The notes under the pieces: generated by a model | Database searches by the model: none | Told to the model about the DNA's origin: nothing | Seen by the model: the letters and a program-made list of their open reading frames with translations, nothing else | Shown: positions 9,563 through 17,519 of the stretch, in pieces | Numbering within the stretch: position 1 is the first letter of the stretch | Layout: the number at the start of each line of letters is the position of its first letter | Made by a program: the position numbers and the translations under genes | Assembly (NCBI RefSeq): GCF_000284315.1 | Contig: NC_017094.1 | Location: forward strand, 2,449,486 to 2,513,485 | DNA from: Leptospirillum ferrooxidans C2-3 | GTDB lineage: Bacteria > Nitrospirota > Leptospirillia > Leptospirillales > Leptospirillaceae | Direction: 5' to 3' | Length of the DNA: 64,000 bases

Positions 9563-10449
9563 GCTCCTTGGAAGAGGATCTTTTCCCGGAGACCGTTCTC
9601 TCCCCCCCGCCTCCCCGTCGCAATTTGCTTCCGGCCGTTTTGTATGGCCTGACCTGGATCACCACCACCGGCGCAGGAGCGATGCTTTCCGGACAGAATC
9701 CCCTGGACTTTCCTGGGGGATTTTTAAAAGGGTTGCCTTTTTCCTTCACGCTCATGGCCATCCTGACACTCCATGAGGCGGGGCATTACCTCGTGGCCCG
9801 CTGGTACAATGTGCCGACAAGCTGGCCCTACTTCATCCCCGCACCCACCCTGATCGGAACCTTTGGAGCCATTATCCGGACACCCCCGGCACCAACGTCC
9901 TCCAATGTCCTTTTTGACATCGCCGCTGCTGGCCCAGTGGCCGGACTCATTCCGGCGATCATTGCACTCATCGCGGGAGTCCATTCATCTACCGTTGTCA
10001 GCACCATTCCCCCAGCGGGAGGTGGTCAACTCGAGCTGGGAGAATCCCTGCTTTTTAAAGCCGTGGGAGCTCTTTTCGGACCTCAAAACATCCATGGAGA
10101 GCTTCTTCTGTCTCCAATTGCTTTTGCCGGATGGATGGGTCTTCTCATTACGTCCCTGAATCTCATTCCGGCAGGTCAGCTCGACGGAGGTCACGTTTTT
10201 TACGCGTTTTTCGGAAAACGGCTCCACCGGGCAGCAAGACCTGTCATTTTGTCCATTCTATTGATTCTCGGGTGGGAAACATGGCATGGATGGATCGTAT
10301 GGGCGGTACTTCTGTTCGTCATGGGAGCCGGACATCCGCCCGGCATCGCTCATGACATGGGACTCTCAAAACGCAGGAAAATTCTCGGAGTTCTTCTTTT
10401 TATCGTCGAATGCCTGATCTTCGTTCCCTCTCCCCTGAAGGGAAGCTAG
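9559..10449 (+). CDS. Site-2-protease-type M50 membrane metalloprotease
   Basis: 296 residues with several membrane segments. The zinc motif HExxH is HEAGH (TLHEAGHYLVARWYNV), and the third ligand region is LIPAGQLDGGHVFYAFFGKR, equivalent to the NPDG block. FGAIIRTPPAP and FDIAAAGPVAG are typical of the family. Such enzymes cleave within membranes, often in sigma-factor or sterol-type signalling; the substrate is unknown. It overlaps the 109-aa gene by an ATGA-type junction. Confidence 0.88.
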   Translation: MSSLEEDLFPETVLSPPPPRRNLLPAVLYGLTWITTTGAGAMLSGQNPLDFPGGFLKGLPFSFTLMAILTLHEAGHYLVARWYNVPTSWPYFIPAPTLIGTFGAIIRTPPAPTSSNVLFDIAAAGPVAGLIPAIIALIAGVHSSTVVSTIPPAGGGQLELGESLLFKAVGALFGPQNIHGELLLSPIAFAGWMGLLITSLNLIPAGQLDGGHVFYAFFGKRLHRAARPVILSILLILGWETWHGWIVWAVLLFVMGAGHPPGIAHDMGLSKRRKILGVLLFIVECLIFVPSPLKGS

Positions 10450-10459
10450 CGCCTCCCCT

Positions 10460-11260
10460 TCAGATTGCCAGAGTCGAAATCATTTCTGGATGGATAAGGC
10501 CATTTGAGGCGACAATACATCCACTCTTCAATGTATGAGGGGATCCGTCCCGATCGGTAACGGTCCCTCCGGCCTCCCGTACAATCAGGCTTCCCGCTGC
10601 GGTATCCCATGGTGAAAGCCCCAATTCCCAAAATCCGTCGAGCGCCCCTGTGGCGACATAGCATAGATCGAGAGCCGCCGACCCTGTTCTCCGGATTCCA
10701 TGACATTTTTTCCAGAAGCGGTCAAAAAATGGCATGTTGTTCCTTTCAGGATCGTCTCTTCTCGCAGCGGCAAATCCTGTGCACAAAAGAGCGGCCGACA
10801 GCTTCGGCGTCTTGGAAACCTGGAGCGGCTCACCATTCAGGGTTGCACCTTTTCCTTTTTCCGCCTCAAATGTCTGGCGACGGATCGGATCGTGAATGAT
10901 TCCGTACTGGAGGACACCCTTTTGCTCAAAGCCAATGGAAATGCAAAAAAAGGGAAAGTGATGGGCGAAATTGGTCGTTCCGTCGAGAGGATCAATCACC
11001 CACCGGTACTCGGCTTCTGATCGGACCTCCCCTCCTTCCTCCCCCAGAATTCCGTCCCCGGGAAAACTTTCCTCGATAATGGCAACAATCCCTTTTTCCG
11101 AAGCCAGATCGATTTCCGTTACAAGATCCATTTCATTTTTATAAGAGATCGTCAGACGACGATCAAAACCGGCCATGATCAGTGGACGAACCTGCTCAAT
11201 GGCAGCCCTGCCCACTGACCGGACCTTTGCCAAATCCCTCATTGACTTCCTTTCCGGCAC
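10460..11260 (-). CDS. Inositol-1-monophosphatase family enzyme (SuhB-like)
   Basis: 266 residues. The metal-binding signature appears as ILGEEGGE, then WVIDPLDGTTNFAHHFPFF, then ELGLSPWDTAAGSLIVREAGG. These carry the acidic ligands of the lithium-sensitive Mg-dependent phosphatase superfamily. The substrate could be inositol phosphate, fructose-1,6-bisphosphate or PAP; a SuhB-like role is only a guess. It is convergent with the M50 gene, with just 10 bases between stops. Confidence 0.9.
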   Translation of the reverse strand: MPERKSMRDLAKVRSVGRAAIEQVRPLIMAGFDRRLTISYKNEMDLVTEIDLASEKGIVAIIEESFPGDGILGEEGGEVRSEAEYRWVIDPLDGTTNFAHHFPFFCISIGFEQKGVLQYGIIHDPIRRQTFEAEKGKGATLNGEPLQVSKTPKLSAALLCTGFAAARRDDPERNNMPFFDRFWKKCHGIRRTGSAALDLCYVATGALDGFWELGLSPWDTAAGSLIVREAGGTVTDRDGSPHTLKSGCIVASNGLIHPEMISTLAI

Positions 11261-11447
11261 ATGCGTTCACCGTTTCCCAAAAAGGCCAAGCGATCCCATT
11301 AGAAACACGATCAAGGATATCCTACAGACACCATCTTATGATAGACTCGCTCGTTAGGAACTTAAAATGGGAGCAACTGGCTTCACCTATGACCGTCTGG
11401 ATTCAGCCACCCGGATCCAGCTTAAAATACCTACCTGGGAGCCAACG

Positions 11448-11990
11448 ATGTTCGTAACGATCACATTCATACGGTGGTTGCATCTCGTGGGGGCCGCGGC
11501 TCTTGTCGGCGGAATGGTCCTCCAGCTCTTCGTCCTGTCACCCCTGCTTTCGGGAATTGACCCTTCTGTCAGAGGGAAGCTGGCCAAAAAAGCTTCAGAG
11601 TTCTATCTTCCCGTCTTTTGGGTCAGCATGGCTCTTTTGATCATCACAGGGGCCTTTGTCATTTTTGATCGCCTTGTCTCACTGGAGAACATGGTGTTCC
11701 CCTACAAGAATTCCTATGAGACATTCTGGCTTCTGAAACTGAGTTTTGTCGGCGCCATCGGCATCCTGGGCATCCTGACCGCCAAAATGTCCGGAGAAAT
11801 TCGAGGACTTTCGCTGAAACAGCTCGAGACAACCGCCGACTCACGGATGATTGATGAGCTCGAAGTCCAGAAATCGGCTCTCAGACGACGGGTGAGCCTT
11901 TTAAGAAATATCAATGTCATGCTGGGCATTTTTGTCCTTCTCTGGGCTGCAGTCCTCCAAAATATTTTTGGTCTTCTCATCCTTCGCTGA
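11448..11990 (+). CDS. CopD-like four-helix membrane protein
   Basis: About 180 residues from ATG 11448, which has GGGAG upstream. The frame is open to 11367, but that extension is not hydrophobic. The N-terminal helix IRWLHLVGAAALVGGMVLQLF resembles the histidine-bearing helix of the CopD/YebZ and DUF2269 families. Four membrane helices are apparent. Copper or haem binding is possible but not demonstrated. PEP carboxylase follows directly. Confidence 0.65.
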   Translation: MFVTITFIRWLHLVGAAALVGGMVLQLFVLSPLLSGIDPSVRGKLAKKASEFYLPVFWVSMALLIITGAFVIFDRLVSLENMVFPYKNSYETFWLLKLSFVGAIGILGILTAKMSGEIRGLSLKQLETTADSRMIDELEVQKSALRRRVSLLRNINVMLGIFVLLWAAVLQNIFGLLILR

Positions 11991-12018
11991 CCAACCTTTT
12001 CCTATAAGGAGAATCCTT

Positions 12019-13587
12019 TTGCCCGAAAACTTTCTTCGTCCGGTCTATCACCAGTCCTTTCTGGATCGAAAGATCCCCACAACCATGGCGACGCAGCACC
12101 CGGACAATGCAAGCGCTCCATACTGGAAATCCAACGGAGAAGCCTTTATCAGCACACTCGACGAGCTTGAGGAGTGCTTTCGCAGTTATACCGATATCGG
12201 CTGCCAGGAATATATGTGGGACTGGGAAGGAAAGTATGTTGACGAAGGGGTGGTAGACAAACTCTTTTCCTCATATCACGAGTATTTTCAAAAATATCAG
12301 CTGGGAAAGGATGTCTTTCTCACCTTCAGGCTTCCCAACATCTGGTATGAAAAAGGATACCGGATCGCCAGGGCTTACATTGGCATTCTGACCTTCGCGG
12401 ATCTGGCTCGCGATCTCGGACTGAACTCTCCTCCTGTTTTTGAAGTGATTTTGCCAATGACGGACGAAGCCCAGAAAATGCTTCACCTCAAGACCACGTT
12501 CCAGAAGATCGCCCGACTCAAAAGCCAGGTCTTTGACGAGGTTCCGCTTGAACAGGAGACGGATTCTTCCTATCTCCAGGTGATCCCCCTCATAGAAGGC
12601 GTACCACAGCTGACGGCATCCCACAACATACTGAACGAGTATGCCCAGATCCATGAACAGGCCTATGGGGAAAAGCCTCCCTACATTCGGCCGTTTATCG
12701 CCCGATCCGATCCAGCACTGAACTCCGGATTCATTCCTGCCACGATCGCCGCCAAGGTCGCCCTCTCCGAGTACTATAAATTCGGAAAAGAATCCGGCAT
12801 CGGCATTTATCCCATCATGGGTGTCGGTTCACTCCCATTTCGCGGAGGCCTTTCGCCCAATACCGTCCCCCAATTTGCGGAGGAATATGCCGGCGTCCGG
12901 ACAGTCACACTCCAGTCGGCCTTCCGCTACGACTATCCCCTCGAAAAGGTTCGGGAGGCAGTACACCTTCTGAACAGGACCCTTCCTTTCACAACTCCTC
13001 TTTCCTATTCCGAAAAGGAAATCCGGGAGGGGGAACGACTCGCGACGATCTTTTCCGAGATCTATCAGAAAACGGTGGAAGAAATCGCCGATACCATCAA
13101 CCTCGTATCGGAACATATCCCTTCCAGAAGGGAACGACGCCTGCATATCGGCCTGTTCGGGTATTCCAGGGGAATTGGACAAAAACGTCTCCCCCGAGCC
13201 ATCGGATTTACGGCATCGCTCTACTCCCTGGGGATCCCTCCGGAACTCATTTCTCTCGGCAGGGGAATCCAGCAGGCCTTGTCCGAAGGGCTTGAAGAAT
13301 CCCTCGCCACATTCTGTCGCTCCCTCAAGGAAGATGTGCGTCAGGCAGGTTTTTATCTGAACAGGGAAAATCTCAGATTCCTGTCTTCCGAAAACACGGC
13401 ATGGGAAATGATTGCCCAGGACATTTCCATAGCGGAGTCATTCTTCAAGATAGAGCTGGGACCGGTGACGATTGAACATTATCTCCATCGCAACATTGTT
13501 TCGAGCATTTACTTTCTCTTGCAGGAAAACAAGAACATCACCCCGTACCTGCAAGATGCGGCCATTCTCAGAAAATCGCTTGGCTAA
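12019..13587 (+). CDS. ppcA: Archaeal-type phosphoenolpyruvate carboxylase
   Basis: Converts PEP and bicarbonate to oxaloacetate, replenishing the TCA cycle, here probably a reductive or incomplete one. About 522 residues, the size of the short archaeal-type PEPC and roughly half that of classical bacterial Ppc. Diagnostic blocks are TMATQHPDNASAPYW, RPFIARSDPALNSGFIPATIAAK, VGSLPFRGGLSP and TLQSAFRYDYP. The frame is open upstream to 11914 inside the CopD-like gene. The TTG at 12019 with AGGAGA (12008-12013) is chosen because family members extend a few residues upstream of the STQHPDN block, which rules out ATG 12085. Confidence 0.88.
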   Translation: MPENFLRPVYHQSFLDRKIPTTMATQHPDNASAPYWKSNGEAFISTLDELEECFRSYTDIGCQEYMWDWEGKYVDEGVVDKLFSSYHEYFQKYQLGKDVFLTFRLPNIWYEKGYRIARAYIGILTFADLARDLGLNSPPVFEVILPMTDEAQKMLHLKTTFQKIARLKSQVFDEVPLEQETDSSYLQVIPLIEGVPQLTASHNILNEYAQIHEQAYGEKPPYIRPFIARSDPALNSGFIPATIAAKVALSEYYKFGKESGIGIYPIMGVGSLPFRGGLSPNTVPQFAEEYAGVRTVTLQSAFRYDYPLEKVREAVHLLNRTLPFTTPLSYSEKEIREGERLATIFSEIYQKTVEEIADTINLVSEHIPSRRERRLHIGLFGYSRGIGQKRLPRAIGFTASLYSLGIPPELISLGRGIQQALSEGLEESLATFCRSLKEDVRQAGFYLNRENLRFLSSENTAWEMIAQDISIAESFFKIELGPVTIEHYLHRNIVSSIYFLLQENKNITPYLQDAAILRKSLG

Positions 13588-13599
13588 TCCGGAGATAGC

Positions 13600-13905
13600 A
13601 TGAAACCTCTCGAGAATCGACTTTTTCTCCGTGTGGTGATCCCAACACTCATCACTGTCCTGATCTCGTGGATCCTTTACACAGTCAAGGATCCACTCAT
13701 GAAAGGGGCCGCTTCTGTCGCCCTTCTTTTCTTTCTCACCTTTTTTATTTTTGTCCTCAGAAAGCAGTACCAAAACAGGCAGGACTTCAAGATTCCCACC
13801 TGGCTCTTCATCACACTGATTTTCATCTTCATTTCTTTCTTTTCTTTTGTCGGAGCGATTCCCATCATCACCATGTTTACCCATCCACCGGCCGATATCC
13901 CTTAA
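13600..13905 (+). CDS. Small three-helix membrane protein, unknown function
   Basis: 101 residues with three hydrophobic segments (about 12-28, 36-52 and 69-90), separated by the basic loop RKQYQNRQDFK. GGAGATAG lies in front of the ATG. It follows PEP carboxylase by 12 bases and is probably in its operon. No family was recognised. Confidence 0.65.
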   Translation: MKPLENRLFLRVVIPTLITVLISWILYTVKDPLMKGAASVALLFFLTFFIFVLRKQYQNRQDFKIPTWLFITLIFIFISFFSFVGAIPIITMFTHPPADIP

Positions 13906-13912
13906 AGTCACT

Positions 13913-13948
13913 GTGGCGGAGTTACCACATTAGTGACAACTCCGTCAC
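13913..13948 (+). terminator. Stem-loop downstream of the PEPC operon
   Basis: GTGGCGGAGTT (13913-13923) pairs with AACTCCGTCAC (13938-13948), including one G-U pair, around a 14-base loop. The following tract is T-rich but interrupted (TCTATTCCTCT), so it could be a weak terminator or a 3'-end stabiliser. Confidence 0.45.
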
Positions 13949-14102
13949 TCTATTCCTCTAACAATCCTGTCCGATAAGACCCATAAGGGGAACGGACAAG
14001 TCCCGTGGATGCTGAATCCAAGGACCATCCCTCCCCTCCCGTTTCATTCTGGCATAAAAAGTGCTTCTGATAAGGCCAGAAAACCTATGGAAGGAGTGAC
14101 TC

Positions 14103-15011
14103 ATGAGCGGAACAGTCCGGAATCAAAGAACATTAAAACAAACAGTTGTTCTCGAAGGGATAGGCTTACATCAGGGGCTCCCCGCCAAAGCCACAATCCA
14201 CCCCGCCCCGGTCAATACAGGAATTGTTTTTGTACGTGAGGATCTTGGTGGCAAGACCGTTCGCGCTCATGTGGAAAATGTTTCTTCAAGCAAATCTGTC
14301 CTTTCAACCGTCCTTGCCGAGAACAATGCTGAAATTCAGACAGTGGAACACCTTCTGTCCGCGGCAACCGGCCTTTACCTAGACAATATGATTGTCTCCC
14401 TCTCCGGTCCGGAGATGCCTATCCTCGACGGAAGCGCTCTCAACTTTATCCAGGCTTTTCGCAAGGCAGGAATTGTGGAGCAAACCTCCCCGGCAAGACT
14501 TCTCGCAATCACAAGACCTGTCTCTTTTGTCCACGGAAACAAGGAAATTCATGCAGAGCCATCTTCCCAATTCGAAGTCCATTATGAAATTGATTTTTTT
14601 GGAAAGCTTGTTCAGGATTTTTCTTTCCGACTGACAAAACATCGCTTCCAGCAGGAAATCGCTCCATCAAAAACCTTCTGTTTCGCCTCCGATGTCGAGA
14701 AAATGCAGGCTGCGGGAATGGCCAAGGGCGGTTCCTTTCAAAACGCACTTGTCTATGGGGATCAGGGACTCTTGAATCCGGAAGCACAAACTTTTGAAAA
14801 CGAGTTCGTACGCCATAAAATCCTGGATTTTCTCGGAGACATGAGACTCGCCGGAGCGCCCATCATCGGCAAATTCACTGTCAAACGCGGCGGACATGCT
14901 TTCCACACCAAGTTTCTCTCTCATCTCCTTTCGGAAAATCTTCTGGAAGAGATTGATCACGTACCGGTCTATCAAGATTCTTCCATGGAACTTGCGCTCC
15001 ATTGGGCCTGA
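14103..15011 (+). CDS. lpxC: UDP-3-O-acyl-N-acetylglucosamine deacetylase
   Basis: Catalyses the committed step of lipid A synthesis and so shows a Gram-negative outer membrane. 302 residues. The zinc ligands fall in VEHLLSAATGLYLDN and in HKILDFLGDMRLAG; the HAFHTKF region near the C-terminus carries a catalytic histidine. GPEMPILDGSA is also conserved. It stands alone, with its own downstream terminator. Confidence 0.96.
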   Translation: MSGTVRNQRTLKQTVVLEGIGLHQGLPAKATIHPAPVNTGIVFVREDLGGKTVRAHVENVSSSKSVLSTVLAENNAEIQTVEHLLSAATGLYLDNMIVSLSGPEMPILDGSALNFIQAFRKAGIVEQTSPARLLAITRPVSFVHGNKEIHAEPSSQFEVHYEIDFFGKLVQDFSFRLTKHRFQQEIAPSKTFCFASDVEKMQAAGMAKGGSFQNALVYGDQGLLNPEAQTFENEFVRHKILDFLGDMRLAGAPIIGKFTVKRGGHAFHTKFLSHLLSENLLEEIDHVPVYQDSSMELALHWA

Positions 15012-15031
15012 TTACGACATAATAAAGACAT

Positions 15032-15068
15032 AAAAAAAGGGTACCAGGTTTTCCTGGTACCCTTTTTT
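15032..15068. terminator. Bidirectional intrinsic terminator after lpxC
   Basis: A perfect 10-bp stem GGGTACCAGG (15039-15048) / CCTGGTACCC (15053-15062) with a TTTT loop. A T tract follows on plus, and an A7 tract precedes it (T7 on minus). It ends lpxC and the convergent lipoprotein gene. Confidence 0.9.
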
Positions 15069-15087
15069 ACTTTCATCCCGATGGGAC

Positions 15088-15771
15088 CTACCTTCTTTCG
15101 ATCTCCTTTACCAGCCCCTTTACCGCTACCGCCGCATCTTTTTCAAAGGAAGCCGGTACTGCAGGAAAGAACATATAGACATAACCCCTTGCTTCACCAT
15201 AGCCTGTCCAGATGATCTCATCATCCTCCGTATCCCAGATTCGTCCGAATAACCTCACATGTTCCGCTCCCCCAGAAACTTCCGACAATCTGAGATCTGT
15301 TTGCAAAAGATACCGGACATGCAGCTTCTGTCCAAGCGGAGATAGACCCACAATCCCCCTTACAGTATCGGGAGCGGATTTTTTCTTGAGATTTTTTAAA
15401 ATCTCCGCAACGGATGGATCTTTCAAATACCCGCTGACAACATCCGGACCAACGATTTGCGACTTTCCGAAGTCTGAAGCAAGATCTTTTGCAAGTTCCG
15501 TCCCCAACCACTTCGTTTCGGATGAAATCCCTTCTGACTGACCAACAGGAAGAACAGCCAATCGGCCATTCGTAATCAGGGACGGAGTAAATTTTTCTGT
15601 TTTCCACTCGATCACTGAGAGATTGTTGATCGTTTTATGGCAAGACGATAAACTGATCAAAATCAAGAACAACGGGAAAAATGTGTTTGGATTGTTAGCT
15701 TTCCGGGCTGTCCGATTCTTCCGGATGGTCAAGAAGCTGGCGAAAATCCGGGGCATCCGGCATTTGATCAA
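15088..15771 (-). CDS. Predicted lipoprotein, unknown function
   Basis: Up to 227 residues. A hydrophobic stretch FFPLFLILISLSSC ends in a lipobox-like cysteine, followed by a mature domain of ~180 residues (AVLPVGQSEGIS..., GYLKDPSVAEILK..., GRIWDTEDDEIIWTGYG). The mature part resembles generic envelope lipoproteins that respond to a GNA1162/DUF799-like fold, but I cannot name a family. The start is uncertain: ATG 15771, ATG 15756 and a TTG further in all overlap the upstream BFN gene. Confidence 0.65.
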   Translation of the reverse strand: MIKCRMPRIFASFLTIRKNRTARKANNPNTFFPLFLILISLSSCHKTINNLSVIEWKTEKFTPSLITNGRLAVLPVGQSEGISSETKWLGTELAKDLASDFGKSQIVGPDVVSGYLKDPSVAEILKNLKKKSAPDTVRGIVGLSPLGQKLHVRYLLQTDLRLSEVSGGAEHVRLFGRIWDTEDDEIIWTGYGEARGYVYMFFPAVPASFEKDAAVAVKGLVKEIERR

Positions 15772-16144
15772 GAACTTCCTCCTTTACAAAAATAGGCGCT
15801 TTGGCCCTTAGCGCAACGGCAATCGCGTCACTAGGACGGGCATCGATGGAAAATTCCGAATCTTTCGATAACAGGTGAAGGGCGGCATAAAAAGTCCCTT
15901 CTTCCACCCGGGAGATCACGACGGACAACACTTTCACATCCAAATGTTCCAGAAGGGCATTGAACAGATCATGTGTCTGCGGCCGCTCCGGGGGTTGATT
16001 CGCTCTCCCCATTGATATGGACTGGGCTTCAAACGGACCAATCCATATTGGTAAAGTATGTTCTTTCTCCAAGTCCTGCAAAATCAGGATGTAAGACTTT
16101 GTCATCCCGTCAAATATAATCTCTCTTACCTCGAATTCCAGCAT
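15695..16144 (-). CDS. Bifunctional-nuclease-domain (DUF151) protein
   Basis: 149 residues beginning MLEFEVREIIFDGMTKSYILIL, with LPIWIGPFEAQSISMG, SVVISRVEEGTFYAALHL and IDARPSDAIAVALRAKAPIFV. These are the hallmark blocks of the BFN/DUF151 family. Plant and Thermotoga-type members have been described as nucleases, but the bacterial role is poorly defined. It probably forms an operon with the overlapping downstream lipoprotein gene. Confidence 0.88.
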   Translation of the reverse strand: MLEFEVREIIFDGMTKSYILILQDLEKEHTLPIWIGPFEAQSISMGRANQPPERPQTHDLFNALLEHLDVKVLSVVISRVEEGTFYAALHLLSKDSEFSIDARPSDAIAVALRAKAPIFVKEEVLDQMPDAPDFRQLLDHPEESDSPES

Positions 16145-16399
16145 GGTGGATCTCCTTTCCAGTTAACCAATGGTATCTCCCGCGGAGAGGAACTTCAACT
16201 TTTTGATCCTGCTCAAAATGGCTCTCTTAAATCTTTCAGTTGACCACACGGTTCCTTAACAAATAGAATAACAGGTGTTTTTCTGATTACACCGGTTGGA
16301 ACCGACTATCGTTCCCGAAAAGGTCTTTCCTTGAATTGAGCATCTGAATTTTTGAGAAGATATTCCTGTCAACAATGAGCTATTCTGGAGAATTCTTTC

Positions 16400-16729
16400 A
16401 TGCCCAAACTTACAATTACAGAACTGAACAAATCGGTAGAGATCGAAACTGGCGTTCCCATTTTGATCTCCCTGATGGTTCAGGGAATTTCATTTGGATT
16501 TGTTTGCGGCGGAAATGCCGCATGCGGTACCTGTAACCTCATCATCAAGGAAGGGGCAGAGACCCTCAAGCCCAGAAATGCCAAAGAAGGTTTCCTCGCA
16601 AAAGCCATGATGCTGGCCGATGACAACAGGCTCGCTTGCCAGACAGAAATGGGCTCTGGAGACCTGACAGTCTCCGTACCGGCACTTGGTCGCCCTCAGA
16701 CCCCCTTTTCAATGCCATTTCCCAAATAA
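16400..16729 (+). CDS. 2Fe-2S ferredoxin (Cx5Cx2C type)
   Basis: 109 residues. The ligand motif is CGGNAACGTC (Cx5Cx2C), with a fourth cysteine in LACQTEM. This is the adrenodoxin/vertebrate-like and chlorosome-ferredoxin spacing rather than the plant Cx4Cx2C spacing. A small soluble electron carrier; its partner is unknown. An intrinsic terminator follows within a few bases, so it is transcribed alone. Confidence 0.88.
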   Translation: MPKLTITELNKSVEIETGVPILISLMVQGISFGFVCGGNAACGTCNLIIKEGAETLKPRNAKEGFLAKAMMLADDNRLACQTEMGSGDLTVSVPALGRPQTPFSMPFPK

Positions 16730-16731
16730 AT

Positions 16732-16770
16732 AAAAGCCCTGGAGCCCTTAAATACCTCTCCAGGGCTTTT
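16732..16770 (+). terminator. Intrinsic terminator after the 2Fe-2S ferredoxin
   Basis: The stem AAAAGCCCTGGAG (16732-16744) pairs perfectly with CTCCAGGGCTTTT (16758-16770), with a 13-base loop. The A and T tracts make it potentially bidirectional with the convergent TusA gene. Confidence 0.85.
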
Positions 16771-16802
16771 CCCTATTCCCCAAACCGGGTCTAGTGTATC
16801 GG

Positions 16803-17048
16803 TCAGATCCCTTCTTTCTCTTTCCTGATCCAAAACAAAAAAGACTTGTCCTTTTCTTCACTTTTCAGCAGAGTGTGTCCTGTTTTTTTGGTCCATGCCT
16901 CCATATCCGGACGACTGCCTGGGTCCGTTGAAATCATCAGAACAATTTCACCCACATTCATTTCGTTGATTTGTTTCCTGGTTTTTAGTACCGGCATGGG
17001 ACACATCATTCCGGAACAGTCCAGTTTTACCGACTCGATATAATCCAC
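16803..17048 (-). CDS. TusA/SirA-family sulfur carrier protein
   Basis: 81 residues. The core CSGMMCPMPVLKTRKQI contains the CPxP motif whose cysteine carries persulfide in TusA-type proteins. DPGSRPDMEAWTKKTGH is the second conserved block. It may act in tRNA thiolation (mnmA lies at 20 kb) or in sulfur oxidation metabolism; the sequence does not decide. Confidence 0.85.
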   Translation of the reverse strand: MDYIESVKLDCSGMMCPMPVLKTRKQINEMNVGEIVLMISTDPGSRPDMEAWTKKTGHTLLKSEEKDKSFLFWIRKEKEGI

Positions 17049-17113
17049 TCAATTCTCCTTCACGCTATCCAATAATTCTCTTAACTTATTACAAAAAATA
17101 ACAAATAAATGCG

Positions 17114-17186
17114 TTGACAATCCCCATTGTTCATGTTACGTTTCATTTATGAAACATGACTGATCACTTTTGAAATCATGTTTCAT
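17114..17186 (+). promoter_or_regulatory. Candidate promoter with nested inverted repeats upstream of the 43-aa ORF
   Basis: TTGACA (17114-17119), 17 bases, then TACGTT (17137-17142). A palindrome GTTTCATTTATGAAAC (17140-17155) covers the -10 edge. The right half, ATGAAACATGA (17149-17159), pairs again with TCATGTTTCAT (17176-17186). Three copies of the same half-site suggest an operator. Confidence 0.45.
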
Positions 17187-17279
17187 GGCTTTTCTAACAT
17201 TCAAACCCAATGAACCACTAGGGGATATGATCCGGTTCCCAAGAGAGCATGGAGCATGTTCATTCAGAAGGAGCTCATC

Positions 17280-17411
17280 ATGAAAAGAATTTCTGATTCC
17301 GGCGGTGTAGCCTTCACTTATGTTTCTGTAATCGGCACACTGGTAGCACTGGTGATCGTTTTTGGACATTTTTATGCAGTTGCCAACCACACACCCATCG
17401 GTGGATTGTAA
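17280..17411 (+). CDS. 43-residue single-helix membrane peptide
   Basis: A short gene starting at ATG 17280 with AAGGAG (17268-17273) at good spacing. The peptide begins MKRISDSGGVAFTYVS, continues with a single hydrophobic helix (GTLVALVIVFGHFYAV) and ends NHTPIGGL. It has its own promoter-like region and a perfect terminator, which supports a real transcript. Similar tiny proteins occur as accessory subunits of respiratory oxidases, but no family was recognised. Confidence 0.6.
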   Translation: MKRISDSGGVAFTYVSVIGTLVALVIVFGHFYAVANHTPIGGL

Positions 17412-17452
17412 AACGACCTCCTCCTCAAATCCATCCCTACGAGAATCTCTCT

Positions 17453-17489
17453 AAAAAAAGGGCGACCCATTCCGGGTTGCCCTTTTTTT
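17453..17489. terminator. Bidirectional intrinsic terminator
   Basis: A7-GGGC-G-ACCC, loop ATTCC, GGGT-T-GCCC-T7. One mismatch interrupts an otherwise strong stem. It serves the 43-aa ORF on plus and rnc on minus. Confidence 0.88.
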
Positions 17490-17519
17490 GGAAAACCATT
17501 TACCATCATAGATTATTCC

